From: Streptomyces sp. RB17
Lineage (GTDB): Bacteria; Actinomycetota; Actinomycetes; Streptomycetales; Streptomycetaceae
DNA length: 64,000 nucleotides
Direction: 5' to 3'
Assembly (NCBI RefSeq): GCF_009604455.1
Contig: NZ_WEGL01000003.1
Span: forward strand, 186,001 to 250,000
Shown: positions 42,796-51,564 of the stretch, piece by piece
Layout: each line of letters begins with the position of its first letter
How positions within the stretch are numbered: the stretch's first letter is position 1
Translations under genes and position numbers: made by a program
Notes under the pieces: model-generated
Seen by the model: only the letters and a program-made list of their open reading frames with translations
Told to the model about the DNA's origin: nothing
Databases searched by the model: none

Positions 42796-45213
42796 CTAAC
42801 TGGGGTTGGTGGAGATGACCGCGACCCGGTTGGTGCTGCTGATCAGGGCCTGGCGGAGGGCGGCGTAGACGTCCTGCGGGGTGACGGGCGTCTTGCTGCC
42901 GTTGCCGCGGGTGATGAGGACGCCGTCGAAGGTCTTGCCGTAGAGCCCCTTGAGCACGTTCAGGTCGGGGCTGTCGACGAGCTTGCCGTCCACGGCCTTC
43001 ACCTTGAGGAACTTCCACAGGGAGTTCCGCGGGCTGAACGCGATGAAGTGGGCGGCGTCCGTCTTCACGGTGACGTTGCCCGACATCGCCGGCTCGGCGA
43101 ACTCCTTCATCTCCTGGTCGACCGCCGCGTTCGACACCGTCGGCTGCTTGGTGGTCGTCGGGACGGTGACCGGGGTCGGCGTGCCCGTCTCCACCAGGGT
43201 GCGGTAGGCCTGTTCGACCGCCTGGGTGGACTGGGCGGCGTCGATGGCCTTGCCCGCCTTGCCGTAGACGGCGACCGCCTTGCCCGGCTTGAAGTCGATG
43301 CCGCCCTCGACGACCGAGCCGGAGCCGCCGCCCGCCTGCTGGAGGGCCGCCTGGAGCTTCTCCTCGTCCACCGGCATCTCGGGCTCGATCACCCGCTTCT
43401 GCCCGAAGAGCGAGCCGATGACGTGGACCGGGTTGTAGTCGCTGGTCGCGGCCTTGCTCACGGTGGCCGGGAAGTCGAACTGGAGACCGGCGTTCTCCGG
43501 CGTGAGGGTGACCGTCCTGCCGCCCACGGACAGCTTCAGCGGCTTGTTCACCCGGCTGCCGAAGGCGTCGTCGAGCTTCTTGACGGCGTCGTCACGGGTG
43601 CCGCCGCCGATGTCCACGCCGAGGACCGTGGTGCCCTTGGGCACGTCGGTGTGGTTCATCAGCAGTCCGGCGCCGTACGCACCGCCCGCGACGACGACCA
43701 CGCCGACGCCGAGCAGCACCAGCTTGCTGCGGCCCTTCTTCTTCGGCTTGGCCTGCGCCTTGCGCGCGGGGGCCGGTGCCTGCCCGGACTGCGGCTGCGT
43801 GGCCGTATCGCCGCCGGGCGTGCCGCCGAACGGGGAGTTGCCGGCGCCGGGGACGACCGGGATGCCGCTGGAGACGGTGTGTCCGGAGACGTTGTCGGCC
43901 GGACGGTAGCCGGGCGTGCCCGGTTCGGGGGCCGGTTTCTGCGGGGTGAGGATCGCGGTGTCGTCGCTGAGCCCGCCGCCCGGGCCGAGACCGGTGGGGC
44001 CGGGGCCGGCGACCGGAGCGCCGGGGCCACCGCCCGGGCGGCCGGGGCCGGCGGGCCCTTCGAGGTCGGCGATGTCGGCGAGGGCGCTGCGAGGCTGCGA
44101 AGCCTGCCCGCCGGGGAGGTCGTAGCCGCCCGTCCCGGACAGGCTGTCGAAGGGTTCACCGGCCGGCGGGACGAGGTGGCCGTCGCCGGTGACCGGGCCG
44201 CCGGTGGGGCCGGCCGGGCCCTGCGGGCCACCGGGACCGCCGTGGCCGTGCGGGCCGTTGAAGCCGCTGGGACCACCGGGGCCGCCGAGTCCGCCGAGTC
44301 CGTTCGCACCAGGGGCGCCGGGGGTCCCGGGGAAGCCGTTCTGGCCGTTCGCACCCGGCGTGTCGCCGAAGCCGTCGTGCCCGCCGGCACCGGCCGCGCC
44401 CGAACCCGCGCTGCCCGTGCCGCCGAAGTCGTCCTGGCCGCCGTTCTCCGCGAAGTACGGCAGGTCGTCGCGGCGGCGCTCGCCGCCGGCCGCGCCGGGG
44501 CGGGAGCCGCCCGCCAGCGGGCCCGCGTTCAGCGCCTCGGTCACGTCGAAGGAGCCGGTGCCGCCGCCGTGTCCGGGGGCGACGGGGCCGCCGGTGGCGC
44601 CGGGCAGGCCCTTGCCGTTGGTGCTGCCGGAGCGGGTGCCGCCCGGGACGCTCATGGCGCCGACCACACCGCCGGGGCGGCCACCCGGGCGTGCGCCGGT
44701 GGTACCGGACGTACCGGACGCTCCGGGACCACCCGGACGGGTGCCCGGCGCACCGGGGGCGGTGGTGGAACCGCCGGACGTTCCGGCCCCGTTCGTGCCG
44801 CCGCCGCCCGGACCGGCCTTGCCGGGGGAGGACTTGCGGGGCGCGAACCAGTCGCTGGTCTTCTCCTCGGCCGGGACTCCGGGTTCGGCGGGGGACTCGG
44901 CGGCGGAGGGGGCCGTCCGGTCGGCCGCGGGCCGCGTGTCGCGGGCGGGCGCATCGTCCCCGGCACCGTCGGTGTCCCCGACGGGCTTGCGCACGACGAC
45001 CGGCGGGATGGGCCGGGACCCGGGGATGTTGATGCGGATCCGGGTGGTCAGCGTGGTCTCGGTCTTCTTCTCCTCCGGCCGCGTGGCCGAACGGCCGGCG
45101 TCCGTACCGTCGTCGGAAGCCATGGGGGTCCCGTACGGCGGCGTACCGGAGGGGTATGCGGCTCCGCTGCGCCCGTCGGGCCCGGAGGACGGAGTGTCAG
45201 TTTCACGACTCAA
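42796..45213 (-). CDS. Large membrane protein with Gly/Pro-rich tail and YoaR-like domain
   Basis: Product of 805 aa from TTG at 45213 (GGGAG upstream). Residues 1-500 are disordered: acidic blocks, then a Gly-rich stretch with collagen-like triplets near 300-340 (GPGGPSGFNGPHGHGGPGG). A basic KAQAKPKKKGRSK precedes one membrane span (LVLLGVGVVVVAGGAYGAGLL) near 505-525. The outer 270 residues contain repeated LKLSVGGRTVTLTPENAGL-type units, as in the YoaR putative peptidoglycan-binding domain, but no VanW domain follows. The N-terminus is cytoplasmic. It probably attaches to the cell wall; the function is unknown. Confidence 0.85.
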   Translation of the reverse strand: MSRETDTPSSGPDGRSGAAYPSGTPPYGTPMASDDGTDAGRSATRPEEKKTETTLTTRIRINIPGSRPIPPVVVRKPVGDTDGAGDDAPARDTRPAADRTAPSAAESPAEPGVPAEEKTSDWFAPRKSSPGKAGPGGGGTNGAGTSGGSTTAPGAPGTRPGGPGASGTSGTTGARPGGRPGGVVGAMSVPGGTRSGSTNGKGLPGATGGPVAPGHGGGTGSFDVTEALNAGPLAGGSRPGAAGGERRRDDLPYFAENGGQDDFGGTGSAGSGAAGAGGHDGFGDTPGANGQNGFPGTPGAPGANGLGGLGGPGGPSGFNGPHGHGGPGGPQGPAGPTGGPVTGDGHLVPPAGEPFDSLSGTGGYDLPGGQASQPRSALADIADLEGPAGPGRPGGGPGAPVAGPGPTGLGPGGGLSDDTAILTPQKPAPEPGTPGYRPADNVSGHTVSSGIPVVPGAGNSPFGGTPGGDTATQPQSGQAPAPARKAQAKPKKKGRSKLVLLGVGVVVVAGGAYGAGLLMNHTDVPKGTTVLGVDIGGGTRDDAVKKLDDAFGSRVNKPLKLSVGGRTVTLTPENAGLQFDFPATVSKAATSDYNPVHVIGSLFGQKRVIEPEMPVDEEKLQAALQQAGGGSGSVVEGGIDFKPGKAVAVYGKAGKAIDAAQSTQAVEQAYRTLVETGTPTPVTVPTTTKQPTVSNAAVDQEMKEFAEPAMSGNVTVKTDAAHFIAFSPRNSLWKFLKVKAVDGKLVDSPDLNVLKGLYGKTFDGVLITRGNGSKTPVTPQDVYAALRQALISSTNRVAVISTNPS

Positions 45214-45374
45214 GGCAGGTTCTCCCAGTTGGCTTCGCCGCCCGTTACGACCTCAGCTAGCTCGGGCGGCTCGGCGGCGCGCACCACCATACTGGCCACT
45301 TCTGGCGTGTATCCCATGACCGCAGAGGAAACCCACACCGGACTCGCACCTGCGCCGCACGGCGAAGTGGTACG

Positions 45375-45809
45375 TCACTTGCCAAGTCGGGCGGGACCAC
45401 CCCGGGGTTGCCGCCCGGCGCCAAGGGTGGCGCAGATCACAGCGAGGGCCATGCCGCCGAGCAGGAAGAGATAGGAGCCGAGTCCCGCGCCGAACAGGAA
45501 GTCGCCCTCGGGGCGCGAGGTGGTGAGCAGGATGACGGTGACGATCCAGCCCGCCACCGGTGCGACCGCCCCACCCCGGCCGCCCGTGGCGTACGCCCCG
45601 CCGAGGAACAGCCCGGCCGCGCCCGCGAGGGCCAGCAGCAGCCCGCCGGGGAACCAGGCGGCCTGGACGAGGGCCCCGGCGAGACCGATGACGGCGCCGA
45701 ACAGGAAGAGGCCGACATAGGCGGCGATCCGCCCGGCGGAGGGGCGCTGCAGCGGCTGGGCGAGCGCCGAGCCCGGCCGGTTGTTGCTCATGCCGCCGCT
45801 GATGCTCAT
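45375..45809 (-). CDS. DUF6113-like small membrane protein
   Basis: Product of 144 aa from ATG at 45809, which overlaps the mshB stop by four bases (ATGA). Four hydrophobic segments cover about residues 28-130 ([53 protein letters not shown] and [19 protein letters not shown]). It matches a conserved Streptomyces family next to mshB. The function is unknown; coupling to mshB may be positional only. Confidence 0.82.
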   Translation of the reverse strand: MSISGGMSNNRPGSALAQPLQRPSAGRIAAYVGLFLFGAVIGLAGALVQAAWFPGGLLLALAGAAGLFLGGAYATGGRGGAVAPVAGWIVTVILLTTSRPEGDFLFGAGLGSYLFLLGGMALAVICATLGAGRQPRGGPARLGK

Positions 45810-46663
45810 GCCGCCGCCTCCTCGATACCCGCGAACAGGTCGGTCTCCCCGGGCCGGCCCTCGCCGCGCACCAACTCGTAGTACTCGGTGGTGAACAGCG
45901 GCTGGGCCAGCTCGTTGGAGAGCGCGAAGTAGGGCTCGGCCACCTCGATCTGGGTGACGTGGGCGCGCATCGCGGCGGCCTTGGCGGCGGCGAAGGCGGT
46001 GCCGTCGACGGCCGTGGTGACCCGCTCGTCGTCGACCACGCCGGGCACGTCGGCCACGCCGGCGCTCTTCTCGAAGGGCAGTACGGCCAGCTCGTCCTGG
46101 AGCCGGTCGAAGGCGGCCTCGACGACGGAGCGCGGGACGCGGTTCCAGTACACCTTGTCGATCCGGTGCCCGCGCTCGTCCGCCAGCTCGACGGCGCGCA
46201 TGGCGACGCGATGGGCCTGGACGTGGTCCGGGTGGCCGTATCCGCCGTTGTCGTCGTACGTCACGAGGACCTGGGGCCGGACTTCCAGGATCACCTCGGC
46301 CAGCTGCCCGGCGGCCTCGTCCACGTCGGCCTGCCAGAAGCACCCGGGGTCGTCATTGTCCGCGATGCCCATCATCCCGGAGTCGCCGTACCGCCCCGCG
46401 CCGCCGAGCAGCCGGGCATCCGTCACGCCCAGCGCGCCCACGGCGGCGGCCAGCTCCCCGCGCCGGTGCGCGCCCAGGGCGGGTCCCGCCAGATGCCGCA
46501 GTTCCGGCGGGATGACCTCGCCCCGCTCCCCGAGGGTGCAGGTGACCAGGGTCACATGCGCTCCCTCGGCCGCGTACCTGGCCATGGTGGCGCCGTTGTT
46601 GATCGACTCGTCGTCCGGGTGCGCGTGCACCAGGAGAAGACGCCGGGCGGGGAAGTCCGTCAT
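45806..46663 (-). CDS. mshB: Mycothiol deacetylase MshB
   Basis: Product of 285 aa from ATG at 46663. The LmbE-type zinc motif HAHPDDE lies near residue 13 and the third ligand in GYGHPDH near 144. [10 protein letters not shown] and the C-terminal [10 protein letters not shown] are typical of MshB. It removes acetate from N-acetyl-glucosaminyl-inositol to give the mycothiol precursor GlcN-Ins. The stop of a frameshifted upstream gene overlaps its ATG (ATGA). A DUF6113-like gene follows, also overlapping. Confidence 0.94.
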   Translation of the reverse strand: MTDFPARRLLLVHAHPDDESINNGATMARYAAEGAHVTLVTCTLGERGEVIPPELRHLAGPALGAHRRGELAAAVGALGVTDARLLGGAGRYGDSGMMGIADNDDPGCFWQADVDEAAGQLAEVILEVRPQVLVTYDDNGGYGHPDHVQAHRVAMRAVELADERGHRIDKVYWNRVPRSVVEAAFDRLQDELAVLPFEKSAGVADVPGVVDDERVTTAVDGTAFAAAKAAAMRAHVTQIEVAEPYFALSNELAQPLFTTEYYELVRGEGRPGETDLFAGIEEAAA

Positions 46664-47150
46664 GGGACCACCCTACGAGGCTCGGGACCCCGGTCGCCCG
46701 GAAGGTCCAGTTCGGCCCGGATCGTCTTGCGCGGGAACCGGCCCTCGGCGACGTCCCAGCGATCCTCGAGCGCGTCCAGGAGCAGCAGGCCACGGCCGGA
46801 CTCGCCGAGCGCGCCCCGCGCCTGGGCCCGCGGTCACCGCGCGTGTCGCTGACCTCGATGCGCAGGGTACGGCCGGTCACGTGGAGCGCGAGGCGGAAGC
46901 TACGGCCGGGCAGGCGACCGCGGGTGACGGCGTTGGCCGCCGGCTCGGCCACGACGAGCGTCGCGGGGTCGGCGCGGAACCCCCCGCTCCGGAACTGGTC
47001 CGCCGCGAGCAGCCCGGCCAGCCGGGCGCCGCGTGGGGTGGAGGAGAGCAGGGCGGTGAAGTGGGGGGTTCCGGTGGCGAGTTGGGACTCGGCTTGGGAC
47101 TCGGCGATGTTCAACAGCCAGCCGATCTCCGAGCCCAAACATCTGCGCAT
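46660..47150 (-). pseudogene. Frameshifted anti-sigma-type ATPase (HATPase_c_2)
   Basis: From ATG at 47150 the frame reads an RsbW-like ATP-binding domain (VAEPAANAVTRGRLPGR near residue 60, LRIEVSDTRGDR near 95). After about 46830 the family pattern continues only in another frame (ALGESGRGLLLLDALED, then WDVAEG) to TGA at 46660, which overlaps mshB ATG. A one-base change within a G/C-rich run explains this. The N-box reads EPAANAVTRG, where ELAANAVTHG is usual, so it may be decaying. A sequencing error is possible. Confidence 0.75.
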
Positions 47151-47199
47151 CCTTGAGCTGCGGTACGGCACGCACAATCCGTGCTCAGGCGCCCTCTCT

Positions 47200-47272
47200 G
47201 CTTCCGCGAGGTGCCTCAAGGGCGCTGCGCGTCGCCTTCGGCGATGGCTCTCCGGGCCACCCTTGACCCACC
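47200..47272 (-). repeat. Palindromic repeat family, partial reverse copy
   Basis: Contains GCTTCCGCGAGGTGCCTCAA, GTCGCCTTCGGCGAT and CCCTTGACCCACC. This is the reverse of the core at 47642-47730 and 63063-63149 but lacks its middle and outer arms. Confidence 0.8.
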
Positions 47273-47328
47273 AGGGCGCGGCGGCGTCCCGGAGACCCCA
47301 TGGGCCTCATCCGTCACAGCCGGATACG

Positions 47329-47417
47329 TGATTGGCAGATTTGGGCCACCTCGGCCGCATAGTTACTCGTCTGACCCGCTGCTTTCTGGCGGGGCAGTGG
47401 CCCAAATCTTCCAATCA
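47329..47417. repeat. 21-bp inverted repeat element
   Basis: TGATTGGCAGATTTGGGCCAC (47329-47349, first 20 bases shown by the pattern TGATTGG...GGGCCAC) matches 47397-47417 in reverse at 20 of 21 bases, around a 47-base centre. It is A/T-richer than its surroundings. It could be a small MITE-like element, a remnant of an insertion sequence or a large hairpin. Confidence 0.7.
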
Positions 47418-47607
47418 GTTCCAATCACTGGAGTCAGGGTCATGCCGATGGGGCCTTGGGCCTACCTCATGGCTCCGAGTCGAGGCCGAACCCACCCGGC
47501 GTGCCGCCCCCCTGCCTGCGAGGCGCGGGCGCGACCGCGCCCCCGCAGCCGACGGTGCCGAGGCAGCGCCCTGAGGGCCCGGTACCGGGCAGGGCCACCG
47601 CTCTTCC

Positions 47608-47765
47608 GGGCCGCTCGCTCGCTTCTTCACCGGGCTGGAGTGAGGTGGGTCAAGGGTGGCCCCGAGGGCCATCGCCGAAGGCGACGCGGGAGTGGAGCGG
47701 AGCGGAACGGGAGCGCCCTTGACGCACCTCGCGGAAGCCCGACAATCGCCGAGAAGCGAGCGGCC
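47608..47765 (+). repeat. Palindromic repeat family, full copy A
   Basis: Outer arms GGCCGCTCGC..TTCT and AGAAGCGAGCGGCC enclose inner arms GAGGTGGGTCAAGGG and CGCCCTTGACGCACCTC. A central ATCGCCGAAGGCGAC hairpin and GGAGCGGAGCGGAACGG complete it. Copy B at 63038-63185 shares nearly all of this. Confidence 0.82.
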
Positions 47766-47832
47766 CAACGGCCACGTGTCGGCGTGCGCGCAGCAGAACA
47801 CCGTGACGCCCGCCGGACTTACCCCAGAGCTT

Positions 47833-48027
47833 TCAGAACTTGATGCTGCTGATCATGCTGGCGACGTTGGTCGTCAACTGGCTGATCGTGGGGGCGACGG
47901 TCGAGGAGGCGAGATAGAAGCCGAGCAGGACGCAGACCACCGCATGGCCGCCCTTCAGCCCTGACTTCTTGATCAGCAGGAAGACGATGATCGCCAGCAG
48001 CACCACCGCCGAAATCGAGAGTGCCAC
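47833..48027 (-). CDS. Small membrane protein, 64 aa
   Basis: GTG at 48027 follows GGAGGTGAG, a strong ribosome site. The product has two membrane spans: LSISAVVLLAIIVFLLI, followed by KKSGLKGGH, then AVVCVLLGFYLASSTVA. It ends in a polar helix (TISQLTTNVASMISSIKF). Similar short proteins are common in Streptomyces. I know of no function; a link with plasmid spread (Spd) proteins came to mind but is not supported. It is divergent from the S9 peptidase gene. A palindrome GATCTAGATC lies at 48053-48062 in the promoter spacer. Confidence 0.75.
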   Translation of the reverse strand: MALSISAVVLLAIIVFLLIKKSGLKGGHAVVCVLLGFYLASSTVAPTISQLTTNVASMISSIKF

Positions 48028-48191
48028 GGCGGCTCACCTCCAAAGATCGTGAGATCTAGATCAGTTGAGCAAATCCATGCGGACGCCAGCAGGTTCATAC
48101 CCACACAGCGGTAGTGATCATAACTATCCGTGCTCGCGCATCGCTCGGCGCACGGCCGCACAAGGGGGCGCATGGCCAATATGGTCGGGGT

Positions 48192-50339
48192 ATGACGACC
48201 GAGACGACCGAGTCTGACTCCTTCCCCCGTCGGTACGCCCGAACGCAGCGGTTCACGCTCGGCGCGCCGCGTGCGTTCACAGTGGCACCCGACGGTGCGC
48301 GTGTCGCGTTCCTGCGCTCCGGCTCCGGCACCGACCGGGCCAACTCCCTGTGGGTCATGGACCTTCCGGAGGGCGCGGAGCGCACGGCGGCCGATCCCGG
48401 CGCCCTCCTCGGCGGCGCCTTCGAAGAGCTCTCCGCCGAGGAGCGGGCACGCCGCGAGCGCAGCCGGGAGGGGGGCGCGGGGATTGTCGGCTACGCCACG
48501 GACACCGCCCTGGAGTTGGCGTCTTTCGCCTTGTCAGGGCGGCTTTTCGTCGCCGAGCTGCGGGCCGGTACGGCGCGTGAACTCCGGGTCCCGGGACCGG
48601 TGATCGACCCTCGCCCCTCCCCCGACGGCCGGCACATCGCGTACGTCGCGCAGGGCGCGCTGCGCGTCGTAGGCGCCGAGGGCGAGGGCGACCGGGTGCT
48701 CGCCGAGCCGGAGTCCACGGACGGACCGGGGCGGGTCACCTACGGGCTCGCGGAGTTCGTCGCGGCCGAGGAGATGGACCGTTCGCGGGGGTTCTGGTGG
48801 GCTCCGGACGGGCGCCGGCTGCTCGTGGCGCGTGTGGACGACACGCCGGTGCGACGGTGGTGGATCGCCGATCCGGCCCACCCGGAGCGTGAGCCACACG
48901 ACGTGGCGTACCCGGCCGCCGGCACGGCCAACGCGGACGTGCGGCTGTTCGTGGTCGGGCTCGACGGCGAGCGCACGGAGGTCGCGTGGGACCGGTCCCG
49001 CTATCCGTATCTGGCCCGTGTGCACTGGTCAGCGGCGGGTGCGCCGCTGGTGCTGGTGCAGGCGCGGGACCAGCGCAGCCAGCTGTTCCTGGCGGTGGAC
49101 CCGGACACGGGGGCCACCCGGATGGTGCACGCGGACGAAGATCCAAGTTGGCTGGAACTTTTCCCTGGAGTGCCCTGCTGGAGCCCGTCCGGGCAGCTCG
49201 TCCGGATCGCGGACGAGGGCGGCGCACGGGTCCTGACGGTCGGCGAACGGCCCTTGACCAGCGCCCAGTTGCACATCCGAGCGGTGCTGGACGTGGGCGA
49301 CGACGACGTGCTGGTCTCCGCCTCGGCGGGCCCGGAGGCGCCGGCGCCGGAGATCGGCGAGGTCCATGTGTACCGGGTGAACGAGCTGGGCGTGGAGCGC
49401 GTGTCGCAGGGGCCCGGGGTCCACTCGGCGGTGCGCTCCGGCGGTGTGACCGTGCTGGTGTCCGCGGCACCCGACACTCCGGGCTCCCGTGTCCAGGTGC
49501 TGCGTGACGGAAAACAGGCGGCGACTGTCCGCTCGTACGCCGAAAGTCCCGGTCTGTCCCCCCGCGTGACCCTCACCCAGGGGGGCGCACGTCGAATCCC
49601 GTGCGCCGTGCTTATGCCACGGGACTACCACGGTGACACTCCCCTGCCGGTCCTCATGGACCCCTACGGCGGCCCGCACGGCCAGCGGGTGCTCGCCGCG
49701 CACAACGCCCACCTCACCTCCCAGTGGTTCGCCGACCAGGGGTTCGCGGTTGTCGTGGCGGACGGGCGGGGCACTCCGGGGCACTCGCCGGCCTGGGAGA
49801 AGGCGGTCCGGGACGAACTGGCGGCCGTCGTGCTCCAGGATCAGGTGGACGCGCTGCAGGCACTCGCCGGGGAGTTCCCGCTGGACCTGGGCCGGGTGGC
49901 CGTCCGAGGGTGGTCCTTCGGCGGCTATCTGGCCGCACTGGCGGTGCTGCGCCGGCCGGACGTCTTCCACGCGGCGGTCGTCGGCGCCCCGGTCACCGAT
50001 CTGCGGCTGTACGACACCCACTACCAGGAGCGCTACCTCGGCCTCCCGGACGAGCAGCCCGAGGTCTACCGCCGCAACTCGCTCGTCGACGACGCGGGAC
50101 TGGTCGACCCCGCCGAGCCGCACCGCCCGATGATGATCATTCACGGGCTTGCGGATGACAACGTCGTCGTCGCCCATTCCCTGCGGCTGTCCTCCGCCCT
50201 GCTCGCCGCCGGCCGCCCGCACGAGGTGCTGCCGCTGTCCGGGGTGACGCACATGACCCCGCAGGAGACGGTCGCGGAGAACCTGCTGCTGCTCCAGCTG
50301 GACTTCCTCCGGCGTGCGCTGGGCGACCAGGGAAAATGA
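48192..50339 (+). CDS. S9 family prolyl oligopeptidase/dipeptidyl peptidase IV-like
   Basis: Product of 715 aa from ATG at 48192. Residues about 20-430 are a DPPIV-type beta-propeller (FTVAPDGARVAFLRSG; FVAAEEMDRSRGFWWAPDG with the paired Glu motif that binds the peptide N-terminus). Residues 470-715 are the hydrolase domain with Ser in GWSFGGY near 577, Asp in HGLADDNVV near 660 and His in GVTHM near 690. It should release N-terminal dipeptides, probably in the cytoplasm as there is no signal peptide. It lies before two oligopeptide importers, so a part in processing imported peptides is plausible. Confidence 0.92.
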   Translation: MTTETTESDSFPRRYARTQRFTLGAPRAFTVAPDGARVAFLRSGSGTDRANSLWVMDLPEGAERTAADPGALLGGAFEELSAEERARRERSREGGAGIVGYATDTALELASFALSGRLFVAELRAGTARELRVPGPVIDPRPSPDGRHIAYVAQGALRVVGAEGEGDRVLAEPESTDGPGRVTYGLAEFVAAEEMDRSRGFWWAPDGRRLLVARVDDTPVRRWWIADPAHPEREPHDVAYPAAGTANADVRLFVVGLDGERTEVAWDRSRYPYLARVHWSAAGAPLVLVQARDQRSQLFLAVDPDTGATRMVHADEDPSWLELFPGVPCWSPSGQLVRIADEGGARVLTVGERPLTSAQLHIRAVLDVGDDDVLVSASAGPEAPAPEIGEVHVYRVNELGVERVSQGPGVHSAVRSGGVTVLVSAAPDTPGSRVQVLRDGKQAATVRSYAESPGLSPRVTLTQGGARRIPCAVLMPRDYHGDTPLPVLMDPYGGPHGQRVLAAHNAHLTSQWFADQGFAVVVADGRGTPGHSPAWEKAVRDELAAVVLQDQVDALQALAGEFPLDLGRVAVRGWSFGGYLAALAVLRRPDVFHAAVVGAPVTDLRLYDTHYQERYLGLPDEQPEVYRRNSLVDDAGLVDPAEPHRPMMIIHGLADDNVVVAHSLRLSSALLAAGRPHEVLPLSGVTHMTPQETVAENLLLLQLDFLRRALGDQGK

Positions 50340-50434
50340 CCGGCAACTGGGTTAACACGCAGGCAACTTCACGGAAGCGGTGCCGATATACGAACGCGGG
50401 AGGCTGATCCGCGTACGGCCGTGCGGGTGCCGTG

Positions 50435-50469
50435 AGCGGGCCGGGGTGCGCATGTCACCCCGGCCCGCT
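50435..50469. terminator. Terminator between S9 peptidase and opp cluster
   Basis: A perfect 14-bp stem AGCGGGCCGGGGTG (50435-50448 with 50456-50469) with a 7-base loop lies between convergent transcripts. Confidence 0.8.
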
Positions 50470-50511
50470 GCCGTACCCCGTACTCCTGCGGCTCCTCCGC
50501 CCTCCGCCCCC

Positions 50512-51564
50512 CTACGGCTCCTCCGCCGGAACCACGTGCTTCTCCTCCGCGAAGTGACAGGCCGAGGCGTGGGCCGCCGGGCCGGAGGTGTCCCGGAAGA
50601 CGGCCGGGACCGCGAGGGCCGGCACCTCCCGGGCGCAGCGCTCCTGCGCCTTCCAGCAGCGGGTGCGGAAGCGGCAGCCGGAGGGGATGTTCGTCGGCGA
50701 CGGCACGTCTCCGCTGAGGATGATCCGCTCGCGCTGTTCCCGTACCTCGGGATTCGGCACCGGGACCGCCGAGAGCAGGGCCTGGGTGTAGGGGTGCGTG
50801 GGGTGGTCGTAGATCTCGGCGTCCCGGCCGATCTCCACGATCCGCCCGAGGTACATCACCCCCACCCGGTCGGAGATGTGCCGGACGATGGACAGGTCGT
50901 GCGCGATGAAGACGTAGGAGAGGTCGAACTCCGACTGCAGGCCGTCCAGGAGGTTGATCACCTGGGCCTGGATCGAGACGTCGAGCGCGGAGACCGGTTC
51001 ATCGGCGACGATCACCTCCGGGCGCAGTGCCAACGCCCGTGCGATGCCGATGCGTTGGCGCTGGCCGCCGGAGAACTGGTGCGGATAGCGGTTGACGTAC
51101 TCCGGGTCGAGACCGACCACGTCCAGCAGCTCCTGGACCCTGCGGCGGCGGTCGCCCTTGGGCGCGACCTCGGGGTGGATGTCGTACGGCTCCCCGATGA
51201 TGTCGCCGACCGTCATCCGGGGGTTGAGGGAGGTGTACGGGTCCTGGAAGACCATCTGGATGTTGCGGCGTACGGCTTTCAGGGCCTTTCCGGACAGCTG
51301 GGTGATGTCCTCGCCCTTGAACCTGATGGAGCCGGACGTCGGCCGTTCCAGGTTGCAGAGCATCTTCGCGACCGTGGACTTGCCGCAGCCCGACTCGCCG
51401 ACAATGCCCAGGGTTTCGCCCTTGGCAAGGGTGAAGTCGACGCCGTCGACGGCCTTCACGGCGCCGATCTGCTTCTTGAACAGGATGCCCCGGGTCAGCG
51501 GGTAGTGCTTGACGAGCCCGGTCACTTCGAGGATCGGCTCAGTCGTCGGGGTTGCCGCGGTCAT
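50512..51564 (-). CDS. Oligopeptide ABC transporter ATPase, OppF type
   Basis: Product of 350 aa from ATG at 51564, overlapping the OppD-type gene by 26 bases. It has Walker [10 protein letters not shown] near residue 56, Q-loop [12 protein letters not shown] near 105, signature [10 protein letters not shown] near 165, Walker [13 protein letters not shown] near 187 and H-loop AHDLSIVRH near 220. The oligopeptide-specific C-terminal domain has [14 protein letters not shown], whose cysteines may bind an Fe-S cluster or zinc as in Dpp/Opp homologues. It is the last gene of the minus-strand oppABCDF-like operon. Confidence 0.94.
   Translation of the reverse strand: MTAATPTTEPILEVTGLVKHYPLTRGILFKKQIGAVKAVDGVDFTLAKGETLGIVGESGCGKSTVAKMLCNLERPTSGSIRFKGEDITQLSGKALKAVRRNIQMVFQDPYTSLNPRMTVGDIIGEPYDIHPEVAPKGDRRRRVQELLDVVGLDPEYVNRYPHQFSGGQRQRIGIARALALRPEVIVADEPVSALDVSIQAQVINLLDGLQSEFDLSYVFIAHDLSIVRHISDRVGVMYLGRIVEIGRDAEIYDHPTHPYTQALLSAVPVPNPEVREQRERIILSGDVPSPTNIPSGCRFRTRCWKAQERCAREVPALAVPAVFRDTSGPAAHASACHFAEEKHVVPAEEP

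Larger units (their letters stand above)
47151..47832. other. Repeat-rich spacer, no intact gene
   Basis: The 682-base spacer lies upstream of the frameshifted ATPase and downstream of a small membrane-protein gene. It holds a reverse copy of a palindromic repeat (47200-47272), a separate 21-bp inverted repeat element (47329-47417) and a full copy of the palindromic repeat (47608-47765). The open frames here show no ribosome site and poor bias. It looks like a site of repeated insertion. Confidence 0.7.

Noticed and set aside
42769..45474. Plus-strand open frame of 901 codons
   Set aside because: Antisense shadow of the YoaR-like gene, which has a proper start, a membrane span and a recognisable domain.
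47332..47843. ORFs of 80-220 codons in the repeat-rich spacer
   Set aside because: They cross the inverted repeats, overlap each other and have no ribosome sites or recognisable domains.
47833..48027. Plasmid-spread (Spd) protein as sign of an integrated element
   Set aside because: Only a vague resemblance in size and hydrophobicity; no transfer, replication or integration gene is nearby.
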